Below, piece after piece: positions 34,811 through 43,903 of a DNA stretch of 64,000 nt (positions are counted from its first letter, which is position 1; every line of letters starts with the position of its first letter). Source of the stretch: Vigna angularis (taxonomy: Eukaryota; Streptophyta; Magnoliopsida; Fabales; Fabaceae); the NCBI RefSeq assembly GCF_016808095.1, contig NC_068975.1:16499501-16563500 (forward strand). The letters are read 5' to 3'. A model generated the notes under the pieces. The model made no database searches and was not told where the DNA came from. It was given only the letters and a program-made list of their open reading frames with translations. Made by a program: the position numbers and the translations under genes.

Positions 34811-36037
34811 ATGGCCTCCTTATCGGGCAAAAGAATCAAGACTATAGAATCCAAGAGGAAGGAGAAGGAACCAGAGCGCCTCTATTCTCACAAGTTCCTT
34901 TCTCGTAAACATGAGCGCCACTTCAATAATGTTCAAGATAGAAGGCTATTGATGGAAAGGAAGGCTGGGTGGATACCTGATTTTGCTCCACAGTTTGGAG
35001 AGCAACTAGAGAACAGAAATTGGGAGAGATTAGCCACTTATCCTGCACCAGCTAACATAGCAGTGGTGAAAGAGTTCTACACCAATGCAAGGCGGTTGGG
35101 TAATCATCCCACTAAGGATTATATGAGCTATGTTAGAGGACACACCATTCGGTATGACCTTGATTCCATTAAGAGGTTTTTAAATATTGAATGGGCTGGT
35201 GAGTAGTGTCAGTTTGCTCTGAACATGGAAGAAGGAGCAGATTTTGATGATGTGGAGCATGTGCTTTGTGTCCCTAGAGGGCACTTTCAGAGAAATAGGA
35301 ATGGTGCAGTTGTGAATATTAGGAGAGCTTATCTGACTCCCTTAGCAAAGTACTTGATGGCTTTTTCTCATGCCAACATCCAACCTTGTTCACATGTTTC
35401 AGATATTATTGTCAGCAGGGCTCTTCTTCTGTACTGTGTGCTCAGAGGGATGAGCATTAACATTGGATAGGTTATAGCCAATGAGATACAGGTGTGTGCC
35501 AATACTATGAACAACAAGGCACCATTACGACATCCTTCCCTGATCACACACCTTTGTGAGATAGCTGGAGTGAATATTTCTACACCGCTAGTGGAGAGGC
35601 CAAGGAAGGCAATTGTTGAGGCCTATTATAGACAGTATTGTGGCGGAGATGAAGCAGCTCAGACCGTACCACCACGTCAGTCTTCTAGAAGGACAGGACC
35701 ATCACAAGCACATGCACTGCCTCATGATGCAAAGCCTTTTCATATGAGGGACATGTATATGTCTTTGATGGAGGACAGGTTACAGTCTATCCATAGAGGG
35801 CAGGTGGCCACAGCAGAGATGATCATTGGGATGTATGATACACCCCCAGGACATCGGTGGACCATGGATGAGTTCAACAATGTGGTGGCATGGCCAGAGG
35901 AGCAAGCTTAGGCTAGTGGAGCTAGAGCAGCTAAAGCTCCACCTATGGATGACGATGATGAGGATAATGATGATGACTTTGAAGATGCTGAAGAAGAAGA
36001 AGGAGAGGAGGAAGATTCGGATGATAGCATGCGTTGA
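34811..36037 (+). pseudogene. Extra ORF in env-like position ('putative plant transposon protein' type)
   Basis: One frame of 409 codons from ATG 34811 to TGA 36037, interrupted only by three TAG codons at 35204-35206, 35468-35470 and 35909-35911. All three align with CAG (Gln) in the minus-strand copy at 5066-6278. The protein starts MASLSGKRIK and has a basic N-terminus, conserved blocks NWERLATYPAPANIAVVKEF, SYVRGHTIRYD, SRALLLYCVLRGMSINIG and NNKAPLRHPSLITHLCE, and a final Asp/Glu/Ser tail of about 30 residues. No signal peptide, membrane segment or catalytic motif is evident. The family has no established function. Its position after pol is that of Athila env-like genes, but I see no sequence sign that it is an envelope protein. 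Confidence 0.8.
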
Positions 36038-36048
36038 TGAGGAGTAGA

Positions 36049-36074
36049 GATAGCATCTACTGATGGATGCTATC
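36049..36074 (+). other. Perfect loop-conserved hairpin 11 nt after the extra-ORF stop
   Basis: GATAGCATC and GATGCTATC pair without mismatch around loop TACTGATG. The 11-nt distance to the ORF stop equals that in remnant B. Confidence 0.8.
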
Positions 36075-37320
36075 ACCTCTAGAGCAGGATTTTTTCTTAT
36101 CTTTTGTTTTGTATTGTTGAACTTATTTGCTTCTGTTCTTAGAGTAGGTTGTGAGGTACTCAGTGTGAAACTTTATCTGTTATGATGGTTTGCTTGTGAT
36201 TTATGCATGATGAGTATTGCTTGATGATGCTTGGATATTGATTGATGTTGAGATTGTGCATTATATGCTGATATACAGGTGGTTGTTCACAAGCTATGTG
36301 AATAGATGCATGATGTTGTGATTGTGATTATGATGCTAAGCATGATGTGTATCTGGAATAGATGGAATGTTGAATGAGCTTATGTGTGAGGTTTTGAACT
36401 CCAGAGTTTTTGTTATTGAGTGCTATTACCTTGAAAGCATAAATGACTTTGCCCAGGTTTCTATGATTGAATCACTTGTTTGCATGTGTCATATGATCAA
36501 AGCCATTTGTTGGTAACCCTTTTTAGCCAAATGCATGATTTTAGCCCAATAAAAGAGAACACAATGTGTTTTATCCTTTGAAACTTTAGCCTTGAATATG
36601 ATGTGAAAACCCTTTTTGAAAATATTTACCTTGAGTTGAGTTGAGAATATCTTGTGGTATTGATAAAGGTTCAAGTTTGGGGTTGTTGGGAAGTGTAAAA
36701 AGGCAAAATAAAAACAAAGGCATTGAGCCAAGTGTTAAGCACGTGAAAAGCAAAAGAAAAAGAAAAGCTCAATGCAAGGGAAAGTTGGGAAGAGTGAGAA
36801 TGGTTGTGAATGAATCTCTTAACTCAAGGAATTTTTGATCCAGAAAAACCAATTTTCTTCTTAGCCCAGCCACATTATAAGCCATAGAAAAGTCCTTGTG
36901 ATGATGCTTGCTTGTGAGTGTGTTTAATTGTGGTTAAATGAAAGGCAAAGTTGATTCATGTGACATTGTGATAGTGGAGTGAATGAGTGACCTCTATATA
37001 CACTTGTGTGATTGAGTGAAACACTTTATCTAGTGAGGAATAATTACATGAGCACATGATTACATCTATGCTTAGTTAATTGATCATTCATGAGAATAGC
37101 ATTTATTGGATACTATGTGATTATGTGAACACCACAATGAGCTTGATTGAATCAAAGCATGTGTGCATCTTGACTGAATTATTTTTGATAAGCTGATTTG
37201 AGTAATTACTTGTCTTGAAAGAAAGAGTTTTTGAATATGTTGAACTATTGTATTGATTGGTGGAAGACTGAGTTACATCTTGTTTTCTTGAGAACAAGCA
37301 AAGTTCTAAGTTTGGGGTTG
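36075..37320 (+). mobile_element. 3' non-coding region and polypurine tract
   Basis: No gene. The stretch is colinear with 3758-5028 and 396-1654 of the minus-strand remnants. The last bases before the 3' LTR, AAGTTTGGGGTTG, form the polypurine-type tract. Confidence 0.75.
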
Positions 37321-38603
37321 TGATAACGGTTGAAAAACCGTTATTTTTATACTTAATTTTGATATTAAAAACAACCTTTATGACTTAGAAACTAGCTTGG
37401 ACTCAAGTTTTTGCTTAAGTTTTGGAAATAAGAGAGTTGGATGGATTTTATGCTTGGTTTTCCTTGTTTTGGCAGGAATTAAGATGAATTAGATGAAAGA
37501 AGTTGAAGTAGTAAGGAGCTGGACTCAGGAAAGGAAGTAAAAGTGCACAAAAGAAGAGTCGTAGTCACCGTTAAGCGTAACTTTTACCGCTGAGCGGCAT
37601 TCTGAAGCATCGCAGTCACCGCTGAGGGTTAAAAGTGCCACTGAGCGTCATTCTGAAGAACCGCACTTACCGTTGAGCGCAATTCTGCCGCTGAGCGCCA
37701 TTTAATTGGGCTTGGGCCTATTTTTCTGTAATTTTTAGTAAACTATATAAGGTTTTAGTCAACCTAGGGTTGATATCTTTGAACAGAAAGAGGCGAAATC
37801 ACACTTTCTTCACCCCTTGGAGGCGGATTTTGGATGCGAAAGATCCTTTCTTCAAATTCTAGGGTTCTATCTTTCATTCTTTGCATTATTTTCATCTAGT
37901 TTCACCATGTTTATGGTGAACTAAACCTCCATTGTTGTTGGGGAACCAATGTAATCCTTTGAAACTCTCATATATTGAATTGGTTCTATATTTTATATGC
38001 TTTACTTCATTAATTGTTAGGGTTTTTCTTCTACGCTCTATGCATGCTGTGTTTAACTCATTCAATTGCATGATCATTGATGTTATCTATATGGACACAT
38101 ATAGGTAAATCTAGAACTGGGGAAATTCTCCCAGAAGCAATATTACCTAGACATAGGGATAGGAGGATCGATTGCCTTTAAGCTTCTGTGCGAATGTAAT
38201 ACATGAATAATTGCTAGGGAGACAAGACATTGTAAACTAGTGATTAGGAGTAGGCTTTCTTCACCGAGACATCGGGTTTAAGGTAAAATAGAAAGTGGCA
38301 TTAACATTAATGAAGAAAGATGAATTCATGAATACATGAGAGTGGATAGGATAAGTCGGAAACCCCAACAACATAATCATTCATATTTTACATCAATCTC
38401 TTTTTCTTCTTTCAATCCAATTGATCAAAACTTGCATTCATGTTTATTTACCGCAATTCAAACACATTGATTTTGTTTACAAGTCTAATTTAATCAAGAA
38501 ATCACATAACTGTCTAGGTCATGAGTTCTTTGGGAAACGATATTTGGTCTTACCATTTTATTATTACTTGATACGATTTGGTACAGTTGTCGAAGTGTTA
38601 ATA
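37321..38603 (+). repeat. 3' LTR of the Athila-like element (1,283 bp)
   Basis: Starts TGATAACGGTTG and ends TTAATA (terminal C changed to T). TATATAAG box at 37744-37751. It contains the 163-bp block (about 37532-37694) missing from the 5' LTR, made of degenerate ACCGCTGAGCG repeats. Confidence 0.9.
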
Positions 38604-38608
38604 CTACT
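38604..38608. repeat. Target-site duplication CTACT (right)
   Basis: Direct repeat of 29646-29650. Confidence 0.9.
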
Positions 38609-38757
38609 TCACTATCATATTCATTTGTTGTGCATATAAAATTTATCCAACTGCAACCATTGTTGTGTGTAAACATCAACACCTCTTCGTTTAAAAGGGT
38701 AGCATAGATTGTATGAAATAACACATAATAACACAAAAAATACATGGAGAGGCTCAA
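38604..38757 (-). pseudogene. TNP2-type transposase fragment, upstream piece
   Basis: The minus-strand frame from 38757 ends in the block INFICTTNEYDSEV at the target duplication. If the Athila-like element and one CTACT copy are disregarded, it runs in frame into the piece at 29650. The first 35 residues are hydrophobic and not clearly TNP2; an intron boundary or chance frame may lie there. Support comes mainly from frame continuity. Confidence 0.5.
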
Positions 38758-39200
38758 AGGTTACTTGCACTATAATTCACCAAAACCCTAAACGAGGACA
38801 ACCACTACTTACAATGACAAGCTAGAGGAAGAAGGGAATACACCACTACAGCACAACCAACACCACCAAGTATGATAGCCACCAACGACAAGCCACCAAC
38901 GACGATGAAATCTTCGACGAATGCAAGCAGTCACAATAAGAGCTAGGTCAACAACAAACAAAATGGCGAGGTGCAGAGGATCCCAAGTGCAATGTAGAGA
39001 AAGGTTGGGAAGAAGTAAAATTGAAGCGCGAAACAGGTTTTGAAGAAGAACATTAAATATTCTATACCAGTTATAGTGAATAATCGGTATAGAAAAGCTT
39101 CTTCAATATTAAAAAATATCACTACATCACTTTTTATATTGCTTTTAGGTTTAACTAGTATATAAATGTTATATTTCATTATTATTGTTGCTTCATCTAG
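38758..39200 (-). mobile_element. Probable CACTA element body
   Basis: Sequence beyond the split transposase. It contains an imperfect inverted motif at 39061-39092 (TCTATACC...GGTATAGA) of the kind often found near CACTA ends. No CACTA terminal repeat was located, so the boundary is unknown. Confidence 0.35.
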
Positions 39201-39880
39201 TTATGCTTAATAATAACTTCAACAAAGAATGTTATCACTTAAACATCATAAACATCTTGCTAGTCATTTGAGTAAACTCTTTACACTCGAGTTTGATAAT
39301 GTTCTCTTGAATGTCTCTTAATGCTTAAGCAAGATGCGAAAAAATAACTTTTATTAAATTTCAAAACATATTCTCTAAGTCCAGATTTTAGTTACACTAA
39401 GTTATTACAAATTTATCATACCTAATATAATTCAAATTGACTATTCAAACTAAATTTTACAATCAACACATAAAAACCATATAATAATATAAATATATAG
39501 TCCAAAATCAAATTTAAATAATTTCAATACCACTATCATTCGATCAACTTTTAGTATCCAAAAAGAAAGGAATTTCAACTTGAATAACTACTTTTTATCT
39601 TAGAGTTACTTTACTTCAAGTAATAACTAAAAGGAATTGAAAATATACTAAAATCTTAGAGTCCTAACAAAATATCATCAAACAAATTAAATTCATACAA
39701 AAAAATATTTTAACTGGTAGAACAATTTTTTTTTAAAAAAAACTTAATATAATACGTGAAATTTCTAGTAGACTAGAGAAAAAGAATTAAAGATATTTGA
39801 GTAAGAAAATATTCATTCAAAAATAAATTTTAATTTGTCCTTTAATTTGTTTATTTGTGGTAAGATTTATTTAAAAAGCG
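39201..39880. other. AT-rich non-coding DNA
   Basis: No supportable frame or repeat boundary. Confidence 0.55.
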
Positions 39881-40973
39881 TAACATCTCATTTAATATTG
39901 GATAACTATTAAATAAAATACTATAGATAGTGATTGATAATCAATAATTAAAAGAAATAATTACACAACTATTATATTACAATCATCCACATTAGTATGT
40001 ATTAAGTATAAAAAGTCATATATACATACTAAGAGGAACTAGAATTTTTCAAAAGAAAAGGATTACACATAACAGAAACTAATTCTACATTATGTTGTCG
40101 CATCTCCCTCATCCTACACTAGATCAATTAGAACATTTTCATCAGTCACACTATTAAGGTGATCATTACAAACAAAAACAGAACATAAACAAACAAAAAT
40201 AGATGAAAGGGTCATACAACATGTATAGAGATATTAACACATAAATATTTATATCAACAAATCCTAGTACATGCAATCATTCATACTAGACTCAACCACC
40301 CAGATACATGTATCGATATCAAACTTAGACGAGTTATGCACATGTGGTGACCTCTACTTCTCTATAGAGTCATTGTCAATGGGTTTCACCCGACCACACA
40401 CAAGGTTAGTTTGTTAATATCTTTGGCCAAAGTAAAGCCCTTAAACAAGGACCTCCTCCTTTTCTTAACACATACCCTACCCAAATCTACTTGAGATTGG
40501 ATAGTTATTAGAGCGACATAATAACTCCTAATACGAAATCTATACATCAATACATACACTATGAAAACACTACAAGACACTTCTCCTTGAACTTCCTTCC
40601 CCAACATTTACCATACATACTCACCACTATGTTAACAATCCATAATAATATTAAACATACATCATATCCATAGTAATCCATCTCACACAAACCAAAACAT
40701 TAGAAAATCACAACATATACACTAACACTCAGAAGTGGTGATCAACGCTGGACCATTCATAAAAGGTAGAGCTTAATGATAGTCTTGTCACTCAACGTCA
40801 TTTTTCTCGCAAAATGTTTTTCTCATAAAACGTCGGGTTCAATGACACCCTTCTACCACTCAACGGCCTGTAATTAAATTGTTTTATACCTGCAATAAAA
40901 AGTGCCGCTCAGTGGTGCCATACCATCTCTCAGGGCCAAAGCATTCGTATTTTTGCACTCTCAGCGGTGTGAA

Positions 40974-42033
40974 TAGGGATGGCAAAAAAACTCGTACCCG
41001 TAGGTATCCACGGATAAAATCTGCTACGGGTATTTACTACCCGCGAAAAAAGGTACCCGTGGGTATTTTCATACCCTCTTGTTAACGGGTTGGGTTCGGG
41101 TATCAAACTATCCGTACCCGCGGGTATCCGCTATCCGTTAGAAAAATGAAATTACAATTTTATCCTTTAGTTTTTTTTTCTAAGTTTTCAATTAGGCTTT
41201 CTTTTCTATAATCTTCTGTAAAATTGGGCCAAGCCCAAATCCCTTTTTAGGGTTTTTTTCCAAATAAGAGTAACATCCACCTTTAGGGTTTCTTCTTCAA
41301 ATCAGAATGCCTCATTCCTCATCGAGTTGGCCGCCTTCTATCGCTCCGACTTCACAGACGGTGGAGCATAAGATTTTTGTGATGCTTTCGACCTCTACAA
41401 CCGCAACAGAAACAAACTCATCTAAGGTGGACGGAGGGCAGTCGGCTGCCGCGAGTGGAGGAGGAGACGACGACAAGCACGAGCTTCGGGTTAGAGGCTT
41501 TGAGTGCGGTTTGGAGCTCAAGTGAGGCGTGCGCGACGGTGACGACTTAGTCTGCGGCGAGTCGGCAGAGGTGGCAGACGAAGTAGTCGAGGACGTGAGG
41601 AGACCGCGACGAGAGGCAGATCTGAGATGCTTTAGTGCAGATCTGAGATGCTTTGGTGTAGATCTAAGATGATGTGGTGCAGATCTGAGATACCAGGGAG
41701 CGTGTGAGACAGGGCAGGAAGAAGAAGAAGAAGAGGTTGCTCCCATTTGTTTGAGAAGAAGAAATCCTAGTGGTTTCTAATCTAAAAAGAGTAAATGGGC
41801 CAGCCCGCTGTTTATTTTTTTTTCTATTTTTGCATTTGGCACTTGAGCTTGGATGATAATATACAGAAGAAAACGGGTATCCAACGGGTATCCATGGGTA
41901 AGAAAAAATCCACGGGTTTTTTTTATGCGGGTATCCAGCGGGTAGCGGGGTGGGTAACGGGTACATTTGTTATATGCGGGTTGGCTTCGGGTATCACACT
42001 ATCCATGCCCGACCCGACCCGTTGTCATCCCTA
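40974..42033. mobile_element. Non-autonomous hAT element with GC-rich interior
   Basis: 1,060 bp. It starts TAGGGATGGCA and ends TGTCATCCCTA, an inverted pair with one mismatch, and is flanked by perfect 8-bp duplications GGTGTGAA (40966-40973 and 42034-42041), the hAT signature. Subterminal regions are full of ACCCG / CGGGTA motifs in opposite orientations on the two sides. The interior (about 41230-41760) is gene-like and GC-richer but encodes no transposase. Confidence 0.9.
41616..41694. repeat. 21-bp tandem repeat inside the hAT element
   Basis: About 3.8 copies of GCAGATCTGAGATGCTTTGGT. In the minus-strand frame the repeat gives seven-residue units with the core HLRSA. It may be a fragment of a captured host coding region or just a minisatellite. 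Confidence 0.75.
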
Positions 42034-42790
42034 GGTGTGAAGCTAAAATGCTTCCAGATCTACACAATGAACTGACACTCAACACCAACTAGTCATTGCT
42101 CAACACTGCATCAAATTTCAACAAACTTAAAATTATGTTTTGGGAAAAAATGAACCTATTCAAAGGATCAAATTGGTATTCCCTACTTAGTACTTGGTTT
42201 AAAAACAATTTTCAATGTCATAGTATATATCAACTTGCTCAAATGGATCCTAAGTTCTTCAATTCAACACAAATTCAAACAATGCAACAATACACATACA
42301 TCTACGCAACTAGATTATTCAATAATTTACCAATATGAGTGAATCAACCAATTTTAGAAAACCAAGCATGCAAATTAACATCCTGAAAGCATTTATATCT
42401 TTAAAACAAAGGTAATTAGCTTCCTTTACCTGAGAGATAACCAAACAACTCAAAAATCCCTAAAACACCTTTAAAAGCTCAAAAACTCTATTTGTCCCTA
42501 TGAACAACATAAACACAATTATGACACACCATTGATCAATAGAGACTCTTAAAGAAGACTCAAACACCACATGTGATCCTAGATGGTTCACATGCATAGG
42601 AAGGTTAAACCGACCAAAGAAAGGAATAAATAATCAACTTATTCTATCAGAGAAACTGATCCGGTGAAAGTGGAGAGCTAGCCTCAAGGATCATCCTAGC
42701 GGTCACTGATTTTTAAAGAAACAAACAGGGAGTTAGAAACTCTAGAGAGAAGTGAGAAAGCTATGGAAAGTTTAGAGAAATGATATGATT

Positions 42791-43559
42791 TAAGATAATA
42801 CAACTAATTTATAGAAATTTTATTTATACTTTAAATTTTTAATATTAAAATAATCAAATTTTATTATTTAAAACATATTATTAATTCTAGAAACACGATT
42901 TTTTAAATCTCACAAAGTAAAATATTTAAAGAAACAAAAATATTTGTAGAGAAAACGAATACTTTTCAAAGAAAATAATTGGCTAACAGAAAAACAAAGG
43001 AAAAATAAAGTAACATATAAGTTCCTATTATTATTATTATTCACTAATATTATAAAAAAGGCATACTAGTATCTTAAATAATAAAAACAAAAAAAAAATA
43101 TTTTTTAGTTTTAATTATTTTTTATTTTCATTTTAAATTGAGGAATAATTTGAACCTTATCCATTTGAATTTAGAAAAGGTTTCTTACTCTCTAAAAAAA
43201 TATTTTCGTTGCTAAATAATAAATTGAATGACCTAAATACAGTTTTGAATTCAAAATTTTAAAATTTAAACTCCAAATTCCAGAGCGTATTTTGGTCTCC
43301 TAGATTTAGTATTTAGAAATTAAAATAATATATTTTGAAATTGAAAAACCAAAATCAAAGTTAATTTAAAAATTTAGAGACAAAAGCAGAATTTAATTTA
43401 ATTTGTTTATATAAAAAAGATATAAAAGGTGTACACATTTACAAGAAGTAAAATATACTATTAAAAACTAAAATAGTAAAACAAAGTTTTATAAGCCAAA
43501 ACAATTAAGAAATATTTCAAAACTTAAACTGAATTATAAGAACAATACACGCGCGCGCG

Positions 43560-43596
<37 letters not shown>

Positions 43597-43903
43597 GTTG
43601 AAATATAGTTAGAAAATATATCACAAGTTTAATTATTTTAATACGTTGTAATAATATTTTTCAAAAACTACATTCATGAATATATTTAATTTCTTTAAAT
43701 AAAAAATACTCTAATTTTTAAACTGCAATTATAATATATTTTGATTTTGATCCAATTTGTGCTTTTATAGGTCTATGTATGTTTCCCGCAAGAAGAACTG
43801 ATAGGTTGAACAATCAAAGGTAAAAAGAAGCAAAATTCAAAGCAGTGTTTGTGTTCATCGTGAAGTGTTCTCCCATCTGAATCATTCATTCCTCTCTCTT
43901 AAT
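42791..43903 (+). promoter_or_regulatory. AT-rich upstream region of SYP61
   Basis: AT-rich, with a CG/AT microsatellite at 43549-43591 (CGCGCGCG then about 15 TA steps). A TATA-like TTTTATAGG lies near 43763 and could serve the gene; the transcript start cannot be fixed from sequence alone. Confidence 0.4.

Larger units (their letters stand above)
29651..38603 (+). mobile_element. Complete but non-autonomous Athila-like Ty3/gypsy retrotransposon
   Basis: 8,953 bp bounded by LTRs at 29651-30770 and 37321-38603 and by TSD CTACT. The primer site from 30777 (TGGCGCCATTGTCGGGGAC) matches the 3' end of tRNA-Asp with two differences, the primer used by the Athila lineage. Inside are gag-protease (30955-33164), a short C-terminal-integrase-like ORF (33219-33524) and an extra ORF (34811-36037). 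Reverse transcriptase, RNase H and the integrase core are absent. All ORFs are inactivated. It inserted into the TNP2 fragment. Confidence 0.9.
39881..42790. repeat. Old gypsy LTR-like sequence, host of the hAT insertion
   Basis: Begins near GTAACATCTC and carries the same GGGTTTCACCCGACCACACACAAGG block (40381-40405) as 20730-22485. It also has CTCAACG / CTCAGCGG motifs at 40790-40965, one of which (GCGGTGTGAA) became the hAT target. No coding frame is supportable apart from those inside the hAT insertion. Confidence 0.5.

Noticed and set aside
34811..36037. Extra ORF as an envelope-like protein
   Set aside because: No signal peptide, membrane span or cysteine pattern; only its position suggests env.
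39116..39135. CACTACATCAC as a CACTA terminal repeat
   Set aside because: Only the first bases fit, and no inverted partner was found.
41307..41746. Overlapping frames on both strands inside the hAT element
   Set aside because: GC-rich DNA gives long chance frames; no domain, and the minus frame is largely a 21-bp minisatellite.
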